Shown: piece after piece, positions 1-8,071 of the stretch
How the letters are laid out: each line of letters starts with the position of its first letter
Numbering within the stretch: position 1 is the first letter of the stretch
Source of the DNA: Bacteroidota bacterium
GTDB taxonomy: Bacteria > Bacteroidota > Bacteroidia > Chitinophagales > Chitinophagaceae
Reading direction: 5' to 3'
Length of the DNA stretch: 13,278 nt
Assembly: GCA_947461015.1 (NCBI GenBank)
Contig: CANHIR010000038.1
Coordinates: forward strand, 1-13,278
Made by a program: the position numbers and the translations under genes
Notes under the pieces: model-generated
The model's database searches: none
What the model saw: the letters and a program-made list of their open reading frames with translations, nothing else
Told to the model about the DNA's origin: nothing

Positions 1-404
1 ACACGCATTTCTAATTGAGCTACTTTTCCAGCTTTCACTTTTAAATCAGCAATTAAAATATTAAACGCTTTTTGTGTAAATGTTACAGATAAGTCTTGGC
101 TAATAGAAACTGATCTTTTATTAGCACCATTAAAATTAGCACCTACTGTATCAATTTCTAATGTATACGCAACGTTTTGCGAACTTACGCCAGAAGCGAA
201 TTGATAATTTGGATTTGACCAACTAAGCGTTACCGCTTTGTCGTTTTCGGTATTAAAGTTTAAACCGATGCTATCCTTAACGGAAGCAGTAAATACTGGA
301 GCAGTTCCACCAAGATATGTATCTCTTGCTTCATCCTTTTCGCAGGATGCAAAAAATACCATCGCAATGCTCAAGTATATTAATGATTGAAGAATTTTTT
401 TCAT
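1..404 (-). CDS. susE: SusE-like starch-binding outer-membrane lipoprotein (3' part missing)
   Basis: Seen: an open frame from an ATG at 404 runs off the left edge, giving about 134 residues. The N-terminus is a lipoprotein signal, MKKILQSLIYLSIAMVFFASC, with the lipobox FASC and lipidated Cys21. The mature start, CEKDEARD, carries a Lys followed by acidic residues, like the surface-export signal described for Bacteroidota lipoproteins. The next part (APVFTASVKD, then VTLSWSNPNY and VAYTLEIDT) resembles the N-terminal immunoglobulin-like domain of SusE proteins. Known: SusE is a surface lipoprotein that binds starch through C-terminal modules next to SusC/SusD. Context: it follows susD by 30 bases and is the fourth gene of the starch operon. 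Inferred: the missing part holds the starch-binding domains. It could instead be a SusF-like paralogue, but its position directly after susD favours SusE. Confidence 0.8.
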   Translation of the reverse strand, partial: MKKILQSLIYLSIAMVFFASCEKDEARDTYLGGTAPVFTASVKDSIGLNFNTENDKAVTLSWSNPNYQFASGVSSQNVAYTLEIDTVGANFNGANKRSVSISQDLSVTFTQKAFNILIADLKVKAGKVAQLEMR

Positions 405-434
405 ATAATTTATTTTTGTCTTTTAACAATGGTA

Positions 435-2024
435 TTAATACCCTGCGTTTTGTTTAAGATTTGTATTAGAAGAAATATCTGCAGAAGGTATTGGATACAA
501 TTTTCTGTAAGCATCCACACCTGTTCCACCTTTTACACCTCCTTTCCAAGGCCATAAATAAGTAGACTCAACAAATTTACCGTATCTAATTAAGTCAGTT
601 CTTCTGAAACCTTCCCAATACAATTCTCTACTACGCTCATCTAAGATAAAGTCGGTAGTTAATTGAGCAGCAGTAATATTACCAGAAGTATTGCCATAAG
701 CTCTTTGACGCATTGTATTAACATAACCTAATGCAGTTGTTGCATCACCACCAGTACCGCCTCTTGAAACTGCTTCAGCATAAATTAAATACATTTCACT
801 CAATCTAAAAATAGGGAAGTCAATATCAGTCCAAGTTAAACTTGAACCAGCAGAACCATCCGCTTTAATATTTTTAAACTTCGTAATGGCATATCCATCC
901 GTAAACTTAGTTAAGTCACTAATGTCTGCAGCTTGACCATTTGTATAAATTTGAGCGCGCTTATCGGTAGCTCCAGTAATGTCAGTAAACTTATCGGCAA
1001 ACGCTTTAGTCGTTCTTAAACCACCCCATCCACCATCTACACCAAATTGTGTTGCATTCATAGAACCACCAATTGGTGCGTGTGTTAAGAAGGTAGTACC
1101 ACCCCAGTTTTGTGTTTTAACACCATCAAAGTTGATGGTTAAAATAAATTCAGAAGTGTTTAAGTTATTATCTGCTCTCATTAATTTAGTGTAATCACTA
1201 ATTAAAGAATAACCAGCATCAATTACTTTCTTTGAATACGTAATTGCTTCTGTGTTTTTTGCAGTACCTGTGTACACTTGTGCATTTAAGTAAATTCTAG
1301 CAAGTAAAGCCCAAGCAGCCGCTTTGTCTGCTCTACCGTATTCATTTTTTCTTGCATCGGCTAAATCTGGCTCAATTGCTTTTAATTCAGATTCGATATA
1401 GCTAAACAATTCAGTTCTTGTTTTTTGCTTAGGCAATGATGCACCTAATAAATCGGCATCCGTTACAAAAGGAACGTTACCAAATAAATCCATTAATACT
1501 GCATATTGGTAAGCCCTTAAAAATCTTGCTTCTGCTTTATACTTTTTAATGTTATCAGCATCTGCACCTGTAATTCCTCTAGCTGCTAAATTCGCATCAG
1601 AAGCTTGTCTGATGAAATCGTTTGCTAAAGTAATTTGATAAAAAGAACGGTAATATAAACCCGTTAACATTGGATTACTAGCAGACCAGTTCATGTTGTG
1701 AAAATCCTGAATACCAGGATCACCCCAAGATACTACTGCTTCATCTGTACTTAACTCTTGCGCTTTCCAATACAATCTTAGAAAGTCCGAAGTACCTTCG
1801 TCAATTCCTTGGATATCTCCGTTTCCCGCAGGACCATTATTTCCAGTTAATGCAAAACTTGCATACACTTTTGCAAAGGCTTGTTTGTAGCCAGCTGCGT
1901 CTTTATAAACCTTAGTAGAGGTAACATCATTCGTTGGCAACAAGTCTAATTGCTTAGTACAAGAAGCCAATATGAAAACCGAACATACTGTGGCTATTGC
2001 TATTTTAAATTTATTATTTTTCAT
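435..2024 (-). CDS. susD: SusD, starch-binding outer-membrane lipoprotein (RagB/SusD family)
   Basis: A 529-residue lipoprotein that captures starch at the cell surface and acts as the lid of the SusC transporter. Seen: a signal peptide with lipobox LASC and Cys22; the family helical region YKAEARFLRAYQYAVLMDLF (163-182); the repeat-like helix RADKAAAWALLARIYLNA (231-248); and the typical C-terminal stretches around EGFRRTDLIRYGKF and LYPIPSADIS. Length matches the family (about 500-550). As I recall the B. thetaiotaomicron starch SusD, its whole framework recurs here (DEG near 76, TDEA near 93, GRADKAA near 230, DGVKT near 300, YLWPWKGG near the end). Its starch-contacting aromatics W98, Y296 and W320 appear to correspond to W100, W307 and W333 here. 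Context: 27 bases after susC and 30 before susE. This recalled comparison, not a computed alignment, is the main reason to call the operon starch-specific. Confidence 0.95.
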   Translation of the reverse strand: MKNNKFKIAIATVCSVFILASCTKQLDLLPTNDVTSTKVYKDAAGYKQAFAKVYASFALTGNNGPAGNGDIQGIDEGTSDFLRLYWKAQELSTDEAVVSWGDPGIQDFHNMNWSASNPMLTGLYYRSFYQITLANDFIRQASDANLAARGITGADADNIKKYKAEARFLRAYQYAVLMDLFGNVPFVTDADLLGASLPKQKTRTELFSYIESELKAIEPDLADARKNEYGRADKAAAWALLARIYLNAQVYTGTAKNTEAITYSKKVIDAGYSLISDYTKLMRADNNLNTSEFILTINFDGVKTQNWGGTTFLTHAPIGGSMNATQFGVDGGWGGLRTTKAFADKFTDITGATDKRAQIYTNGQAADISDLTKFTDGYAITKFKNIKADGSAGSSLTWTDIDFPIFRLSEMYLIYAEAVSRGGTGGDATTALGYVNTMRQRAYGNTSGNITAAQLTTDFILDERSRELYWEGFRRTDLIRYGKFVESTYLWPWKGGVKGGTGVDAYRKLYPIPSADISSNTNLKQNAGY

Positions 2025-2051
2025 TTTCTTTTATTTATACGAATGAATGAA

Positions 2052-5039
2052 TTAGAAATTAAGATTTAAACCCAAAACAAACGTTCTAGGACGAGGATAA
2101 AAATTATTATCAATACCTCCATTAACTTCTGGATCTAACCCTTTGTAATTAGTAATAATAAATGCATTTTGAATATTTGCGTTAATCTTCAAGTTTGCTT
2201 TATTATTAAATACTTTTCCAACATTGTATCCAAAGTTAATATTGTCCATACGTAAGAAAGATGCGTTTTGAACATAATAATCAGATAAATAATAGTTAGA
2301 ACCATTTCCACTAAATCCAGTTGTTAGGTAATCTCTTGATCCATTGTTGATATAACCAATTGGATTTAAGAAGTTTCTTAATGTACCGCTGCTAGAAGCT
2401 ACGTTGTTATACATGTAGTTTCCAAGATTTGCTCTTAATACAAATCCTGCATTCCATTTTTTGTAAGTTACATTTGAACTTGCGCCAAAGAAGAATTCAG
2501 GGTTGTTGCCTTTGTACTGATACAAATCTTTTTCATTGATAATACCATCTCTGTTTAAATCAGAAAATAAACCATCAATTGGTTTTCCTGCAGCATTGTA
2601 CACTTGTTTGTATACAAAGTAAGAACCTCTTTGGTATCCAACTGATTGGATTAAAATAGTATTACCTGTACCACCACTAATTCCACCATATCTTGCACCT
2701 GCATAAGTAGGATCATCAGAAATAGTTAATTTAGTAATTTGGTTTTTGTTATAAGTAGCGTTTAAAGAAACATCCCAAGTAGTTGTTTTGTTCTTAATAG
2801 GTTGGAAGTTTACAGTAAGCTCAACACCTTTGTTTTCCATGCTACCAACGTTTGCAACAATTTTATTGCTAAAGTTAGTACCTGCTGGTTGGTTGATCTC
2901 ATTTAATAAATCGGTTGTCGTTCTGTTGTATACTTCAATGGTACCAGTTACTTTATTGTCAAATAAACCAAAATCTAAAGCTACGTTCGCAGTAGCTGTT
3001 TGCTCCCACTTTCTATTATAGTAATAACCATTTGGACGGAAGATTGAATAAAAGCTATTTCCAAATTGATATTGCGCTGAATTAGAACCTAAATTATAAT
3101 AAGAGATATAATCATAGTAACCAATTCCATCTTGTTGACCTGTTACACCATAGCTCGCTCTTAATTTTAAATCAGAAATGGTACTTGATGTTTTCAAGAA
3201 ATCTTCTTCTTTTAATTTCCAAGCAATCGCTGCCGATGGGAATAATGCATATCTATTGTCTGGATTAAATTTAGAAGATCCATCCTGACGAACAGAAGCT
3301 GTTATTACATACTTATTAAGGATGTTCAAATTCGCTCTACCTAAATAAGAGATTAAACGATATTCAGGAACATTAGAAGCAAAGTTTGGAGTGTTTACCA
3401 CTGTTTTATCATAAGTCAAATCACTAAAGTTATAGTTTGTTGTCTTATAATTTTGATATTCATAACCTGCTACCAATTCTAATCTTGAACCAATTGCTTT
3501 AATATCCTTTGCATAGTTTAAGTAAGCATTTAAATAGCTATTGTTTCTTGTTTGACGATATTGATTGTTCACACCACCATGGAATTTATTAGCAGCATCT
3601 TTAAAACGATTGTATGTAGATGCAGCGCTATCATTAATTACACTTGTACCCTTTCCTTCCGCAATATCAATACCCGTGTTTACTACAACATGTAAGTCAG
3701 GTAAGAAATGAACTTTATAGTCAAATAATGCACTAGCAATTTGTCTTGTAACATTGCTATTGTCATTGTTTTGCATTAATAATCCCAATGGGTTCTTAGG
3801 AGATAAAGCTTTTAAACCATTTGAAGATTGTGGATCTAACCATTCCCAATAACCTCCAAATCTTGCACCTCCACTTTTAACAGCTTGTGTTGGATCAAAA
3901 TAAGTAGCTGCTCCAATTGCACCTTGATTTGCAAAACGACTTGCACTGCTAGATAACTTATAGTTTAAGTTAACCGTTAAGTGATTATCAAATAAAGTTG
4001 GATTTAAGTTAAAACCAACTGTTGTTCTTTTTAATTCGTCTGTTTTTAATACACCTGTTTGATTTAAATTACCTAAAGACAAACGGTATGGCATATTTTT
4101 AGTTGAACCTGAAATACTAACATTATTATCAGTGCTAATTGCAGTTTGATAAATTTGATTTTGCCAATCTGTATTTGCACTACCTAATAACGCTTTTAAT
4201 GAAGATGATCCATTTGCATTTACAATCGTTCTCATTTCATTTGCACTTAAGATATCTGCTTTTTTAGAAACATTTGCAACACTTAATTGAGAGCTGAAAT
4301 CTACTTTCATAGCACCTGCCTTACCTTTCTTCGTCGTAATTAAAATTACACCGTTAGATGCACGCGCACCATAAATAGCAGCTGCAGAGGCGTCTTTTAA
4401 TACAGAGAAAGATTCAATGTCATTTGGGTTAATCAAAGCCAACGCATTTGCTTGACCAGAAATACCACCACCATCAATTGGCATACCATCAATAACAATT
4501 AAAGGATCGTTGCTTGCATTTAATGAAGCACCACCTCTAATACGAATCGTACTTCCAGAACCTGGAGCACCACTGTTACTAATAATTGATACCCCCGCAA
4601 CTTTACCAGCAATCAATTGCTCTGGAGTTGAAATGGCACCCGTATTAAAGTCCTTAGCAGATACAGTGGATACTGAACCTGTTAAATCCTTTTTTCTAAC
4701 CGAACCGTAACCAATCACAACCACATCCGATAATTGATCGGTAGTTTGAGATAAAGAAACATTTACTGTGTTTTTTGAATCAAGCGCTACTTCTTTTGTG
4801 CTGTAGTTTAAAAACGAAATCACTAAAGTAGTTGCATTAGAAGCTACTTTTAATGTAAAAGTACCATCCTTTGCAGTCGCTGTTCCCTTGGTGCTTCCTT
4901 TAACTGTAACCGATGCGGCTACTAAAGGAGCTCCGTCTTTTGCGTCAGTCACTTTCCCAGTAACTGTACGGTCTTGGGCAGATACCGAAATGCCTATGAT
5001 GGCAAATAGTAAAACCACAAGTGTTTTTTTCATGTTCAT
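2052..5039 (-). CDS. susC: SusC, TonB-dependent outer-membrane maltooligosaccharide transporter
   Basis: A 995-residue SusC/RagA-type transporter that imports oligosaccharides into the periplasm with TonB energy, paired with SusD. Seen in order: a signal peptide (about 1-21, ending SVSAQ); a carboxypeptidase-regulatory-like domain (about 25-97, VTGKVTDAKDGAPLVAASVT); a TonB-box and SusC signature region (SDVVVIGYGSVRKKDLTGSV, 104-123); a plug (about 125-240, with IRIRGGASLNASNDPLIVID and VLKDASAAAIYGARASNG); and a long beta-barrel ending in FVLGLNLNF with a terminal Phe. Length is close to B. thetaiotaomicron SusC (about 1000). There is no STN domain, so it should not signal to an anti-sigma factor itself. 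A calcium-loop-like motif, DLNRDGIINEKDL (827-839), lies in the barrel region. The start may be Met1 or Met3 (ATG at 5033); the product is unaffected. It sits 28 bases after the amylase gene. Confidence 0.95.
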   Translation of the reverse strand: MNMKKTLVVLLFAIIGISVSAQDRTVTGKVTDAKDGAPLVAASVTVKGSTKGTATAKDGTFTLKVASNATTLVISFLNYSTKEVALDSKNTVNVSLSQTTDQLSDVVVIGYGSVRKKDLTGSVSTVSAKDFNTGAISTPEQLIAGKVAGVSIISNSGAPGSGSTIRIRGGASLNASNDPLIVIDGMPIDGGGISGQANALALINPNDIESFSVLKDASAAAIYGARASNGVILITTKKGKAGAMKVDFSSQLSVANVSKKADILSANEMRTIVNANGSSSLKALLGSANTDWQNQIYQTAISTDNNVSISGSTKNMPYRLSLGNLNQTGVLKTDELKRTTVGFNLNPTLFDNHLTVNLNYKLSSSASRFANQGAIGAATYFDPTQAVKSGGARFGGYWEWLDPQSSNGLKALSPKNPLGLLMQNNDNSNVTRQIASALFDYKVHFLPDLHVVVNTGIDIAEGKGTSVINDSAASTYNRFKDAANKFHGGVNNQYRQTRNNSYLNAYLNYAKDIKAIGSRLELVAGYEYQNYKTTNYNFSDLTYDKTVVNTPNFASNVPEYRLISYLGRANLNILNKYVITASVRQDGSSKFNPDNRYALFPSAAIAWKLKEEDFLKTSSTISDLKLRASYGVTGQQDGIGYYDYISYYNLGSNSAQYQFGNSFYSIFRPNGYYYNRKWEQTATANVALDFGLFDNKVTGTIEVYNRTTTDLLNEINQPAGTNFSNKIVANVGSMENKGVELTVNFQPIKNKTTTWDVSLNATYNKNQITKLTISDDPTYAGARYGGISGGTGNTILIQSVGYQRGSYFVYKQVYNAAGKPIDGLFSDLNRDGIINEKDLYQYKGNNPEFFFGASSNVTYKKWNAGFVLRANLGNYMYNNVASSSGTLRNFLNPIGYINNGSRDYLTTGFSGNGSNYYLSDYYVQNASFLRMDNINFGYNVGKVFNNKANLKINANIQNAFIITNYKGLDPEVNGGIDNNFYPRPRTFVLGLNLNF

Positions 5040-5067
5040 AGATTTACAATTTCAAGTTTAATAATTG

Positions 5068-7935
5068 TTAGTTTGTAATTAAAAGTTTTTGAATTTTTTG
5101 TTTTTGATTTAGTTGTATAGATAACAAATAAACACCTGGGGTGTTCATTAAATTATTTTTTAAAATAGAAATCTTTTGAGGACCTTTTTGCTGATATCCG
5201 GAAAAAATAACACCCGCATCCTGTCCTTGCATCGTATAGGCATGCACATTTACTTTTCCACTTTCCGGCAAGCTGTATTCTAATACTGAGTTGTTTTTCA
5301 GTGGGTTAGGATAAAGGCGGGTGGCCATATCTAATACCGGCATGTTCACGTCTAATATATCTGTGATAACCTGCGTTGAGATATTTTTATTCGCATACAC
5401 AATATATTCACCAGGCTGTAAGGTAATGGAAGCCGAACCACCTAATACCCCCTGATACTTATTGGTAAATACACTGTACCAAATACCATCCGATGGGAAA
5501 GCTACCGCACTGGTTTGCGCACTTACATCAAAATTTCCGACCAACACTAATTTAATGGAGTCTCCATTTATTTGTACCGATTTAAATAAACCAGTAGTGT
5601 TTAAAGTGTATTTATTTGAAATGAAATCGTTTGTATAATTAGGTGTGTTTCTTAGTTTTAAGAACTTAGCATACGCATCAAACAATCCTTTTCTATTTGC
5701 ATTGGAATAGTAATCCCAACGAATTGGCTTATCCGATAATCTACAATTATTATTAATCGTTAAATCGGTGCAAGTATTAATTGAGTAATTATATCCAAGC
5801 TCACCAAATTGCCACATGGTTTTTGGCCCTGGTACCAATGCCCAAAATGCAGCAGCCATTTCTGTTCGTTTTAATGCAGTTGCCGTATCTCTAACATTAT
5901 AAGCACCATTGGAGTTGCCGTAGTTTATGTTTTTAAACATAATCCTTTCTTCATCATGGCTTTCCATGTAGGTTACCAAGTTTTGCTTTTGCCAACCCCT
6001 ACCATTTGCAAAAGCACCGTTTAAAGAAGCATCGGCAGCAAAGCCCATGGTAGATTGATTAAAATTATAATTGGCATTGCCCCAAAGCAACATGCCATAA
6101 TTTGATAATTCAACCTCCTCGCTATTGTCCGCAAAATGCTCCAAAATACAATAACTATTGGGAGACGCCTTTTGCATGGTGTCATAAATGTTTTTCCAAA
6201 TAGCAATTCTAGATGCATCATAATTACCCCAAGCGCTCACATTGGTAGGATTATTTTTTTGTGTAAACCCTTTAGACAAATCCCACCTAAACCCATCTAT
6301 TTTATAATTTGTTAACCAATGTTTCACTACCCTCGAAACCAATTGCTTAGTAGCTGATGACTCATGATTCATATCATTGCCCACATTAAATGGGTGGGTA
6401 GCTGCAGCATTTAACCATGGGTTGTTTGCAGTTGGTGCATTGTTAGCTCCATCCCAATACATTTGAGCCAGGGGTGAAGAACCAAATACATGATTCATTA
6501 CAATATCAACAACAACAGCGATTCCCTTAGCATGTGCAGAATCTACAAATTCTTTAAATGCCAATTCGGTACCGTAATATTTATCTAAAGCAAAATTGAA
6601 ATTGGTATTGTATCCCCAACTATTGTTGCCCTCAAATTCTGCAACCGGCATTAATTCAATGGTGTTTATCCCTAATCTTTTAAAGTAATCTAAACTATCG
6701 CGTAGTTCATTAAAATTTTGTTTCTTAACAAAGTCTCGAATCAGCAATTCATAAATAATTAAATTGCTTTTATTGGGACGTACAAAATTATTAACCTTCC
6801 AATTGTATTTTGGTTTTGCAGTTTGCAACACACTCACGATACCCGAAGTTTTTCCTGTTGGATAGGCCTTTAAATTTGGATAGGTAGTTGCGGGAATATA
6901 GGAATCGTTAAATGGGTCTAATACTTTTTCTGCATTATAGTCCGCCACTTTTAAACTACCATCAATTAGATATTGATAAGCATATTCTACACCTGGCATT
7001 AATCCGTTTAATTGAATCCAAAAACGTGTACTGTCTTTTGTCATTTTCATTGCATTGGAAAGCGCGACTGTCCAATTATTGAAATCACCTATAACATTTA
7101 TACTTTTTTTATTAGGTGCAAATAAAACTAAAATTGCCGATGTGTCTCCTGCTAAATAATTAATTCCATCAACCGAGCCCGCTGGAAGGTCCTCTAATAC
7201 CTGACTTCCATTCACGTAAAACTCAGCAGTATCAATATCTATGAAGGAATTGTTCGTTCCATTTAAATAAATTTTCTGTGTACCTACTTTGTTAATTACC
7301 TTGTAACTACTAATACTAGTTGCATTGCTTGCGGTACTTAAAAGTGTATCATTAAAATAGATAGATAAATTCACATTTTGATTTGCTTTTCCATTAATAC
7401 GAATTGTATCTCCAATTTTTTTTGTAAGTGGTTCTACGTTTTTTGAGTAGGTAGGTTGGAAAAACGGGGTATCAATTTTAACATGTAAATTATTGTCGTA
7501 CACATTTACATACATATCTGAACCATCTGCGTTTCTTAATACATTCGCACCAGTTGCATCTCTAAATAAAATGGCAATTTTTACAATTTTTTCAGTTGCA
7601 TTGGTAATGCCAAAAAAAGTTCTAAGATTTCCATTAATGGTATATGACCATTTATTATTTCCAAGTGCAACACATTTAAATTTAGGATCGGAAGTGCCCC
7701 AAGTTGAGGCAACATATTTCCAATCTCCCCCATTTGTACTAAGGGTTGTTAATACACCTATATGTACAAAAAGGTCATTGGTGTTTCCAATTAATTTTTT
7801 ATTGCCAAAATTTGCATCTGCCGTTATGGTGGTGGTGGTATTTGTCTCTGTAATAAAGCTTGGCGAACTAACTAACAACTGTGCATTAGTATTTAATGAC
7901 AGCAGAACGAGTATTATAAAATATACCTTCTTCAT
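5068..7935 (-). CDS. Secreted GH13 alpha-amylase-family enzyme with T9SS sorting domain
   Basis: A 955-residue secreted enzyme expected to cut alpha-1,4-glucans outside the cell, the role SusG plays in Bacteroides. Seen: a signal peptide (1-19, MKKVYFIILVLLSLNTNAQ); an N-terminal beta-rich region (20-245) of at least one Ig-like or carbohydrate-binding module that I cannot name firmly; a CBM48-like early-set domain (about 260-345, with SINVIGDFNNW); and a GH13 barrel (about 390-770). Conserved regions are DIVMNH (477-482), GFRWD with nucleophile Asp552, ILEHF with acid/base Glu599, and ESHDEER with Asp661, so the catalytic triad is intact. An all-beta domain follows (about 775-850), then a type A T9SS sorting domain (about 873-955, starting LYPNPL). 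Unlike SusG it is no lipoprotein. It leads the operon, 28 bases before susC, behind an inverted repeat. Exact specificity (alpha-amylase, neopullulanase or a branching-type reaction) cannot be read from the sequence. Confidence 0.92.
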   Translation of the reverse strand: MKKVYFIILVLLSLNTNAQLLVSSPSFITETNTTTTITADANFGNKKLIGNTNDLFVHIGVLTTLSTNGGDWKYVASTWGTSDPKFKCVALGNNKWSYTINGNLRTFFGITNATEKIVKIAILFRDATGANVLRNADGSDMYVNVYDNNLHVKIDTPFFQPTYSKNVEPLTKKIGDTIRINGKANQNVNLSIYFNDTLLSTASNATSISSYKVINKVGTQKIYLNGTNNSFIDIDTAEFYVNGSQVLEDLPAGSVDGINYLAGDTSAILVLFAPNKKSINVIGDFNNWTVALSNAMKMTKDSTRFWIQLNGLMPGVEYAYQYLIDGSLKVADYNAEKVLDPFNDSYIPATTYPNLKAYPTGKTSGIVSVLQTAKPKYNWKVNNFVRPNKSNLIIYELLIRDFVKKQNFNELRDSLDYFKRLGINTIELMPVAEFEGNNSWGYNTNFNFALDKYYGTELAFKEFVDSAHAKGIAVVVDIVMNHVFGSSPLAQMYWDGANNAPTANNPWLNAAATHPFNVGNDMNHESSATKQLVSRVVKHWLTNYKIDGFRWDLSKGFTQKNNPTNVSAWGNYDASRIAIWKNIYDTMQKASPNSYCILEHFADNSEEVELSNYGMLLWGNANYNFNQSTMGFAADASLNGAFANGRGWQKQNLVTYMESHDEERIMFKNINYGNSNGAYNVRDTATALKRTEMAAAFWALVPGPKTMWQFGELGYNYSINTCTDLTINNNCRLSDKPIRWDYYSNANRKGLFDAYAKFLKLRNTPNYTNDFISNKYTLNTTGLFKSVQINGDSIKLVLVGNFDVSAQTSAVAFPSDGIWYSVFTNKYQGVLGGSASITLQPGEYIVYANKNISTQVITDILDVNMPVLDMATRLYPNPLKNNSVLEYSLPESGKVNVHAYTMQGQDAGVIFSGYQQKGPQKISILKNNLMNTPGVYLLSIQLNQKQKIQKLLITN

Positions 7936-8071
7936 GTTGCAAGCAATCTGTGTAGTGTGTAAATTTTACACACTTCTAAATTACTAAAAATTGCTATTAA
8001 ATAGTGTATTATTTACATATAATTAATAATCATTTGTAGTTCATTGATTATCAATAAAACGATCTTTTGGC
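7936..8071. other. Intergenic region between the galactanase and the starch operon
   Basis: This 136-base, strongly AT-rich gap is the longest non-coding stretch in the window and the likely promoter region of the amylase-susCDE operon. It contains the inverted repeat at 7954-7974. The best match to the Bacteroidota -7 consensus TAnnTTTG on the minus strand is TAATTTAG at 7983-7976, with one mismatch. I see no TTTG at the matching -33 spacing, so this promoter is only a weak candidate. If it is real, the transcription start would fall inside the inverted repeat. There is no GC-rich hairpin followed by a T-run that would end galactanase transcription, so read-through cannot be excluded. Confidence 0.5.
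7954..7974. promoter_or_regulatory. Perfect inverted repeat, candidate operator or 5' leader hairpin
   Basis: Arm AGTGTGTAAA (7954-7963), one central base (7964), then the exact reverse complement TTTACACACT (7965-7974). The repeat ends 18 bases upstream of the amylase ATG and is far stronger than any other dyad I found in the gaps. As DNA it is the right size and place for a dimeric repressor or activator site. As RNA it could form an 8-pair stem with a 5-base loop in the leader. LacI-family regulators control maltose and starch genes in some Bacteroidota, but the site lacks the usual central CG of LacI operators, and no regulator gene is in the window. Confidence 0.5.

Noticed and set aside
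7826..7841. Short GGT-type trinucleotide run, considered as a variable repeat
   Set aside because: It encodes a four-Thr stretch in the mature N-terminus of the amylase, is only a few units long, and keeps the reading frame; no sign of phase variation.
7493..7987. 164-residue open frame on the plus strand running from inside the amylase N-terminal region into the gap
   Set aside because: It is antisense to a clear secreted enzyme, has no recognisable domain, and its hydrophobic look comes from the complement of Thr/Asn-rich codons. Treated as a shadow frame, like the other plus-strand frames.
8043..8055. Short inverted repeat ATTGAT-T-ATCAAT after the galactanase stop, considered as a terminator
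   Set aside because: Only 6 AT-rich pairs with a one-base centre and no T-run following on the minus strand. Such dyads are expected by chance in this AT-rich gap.
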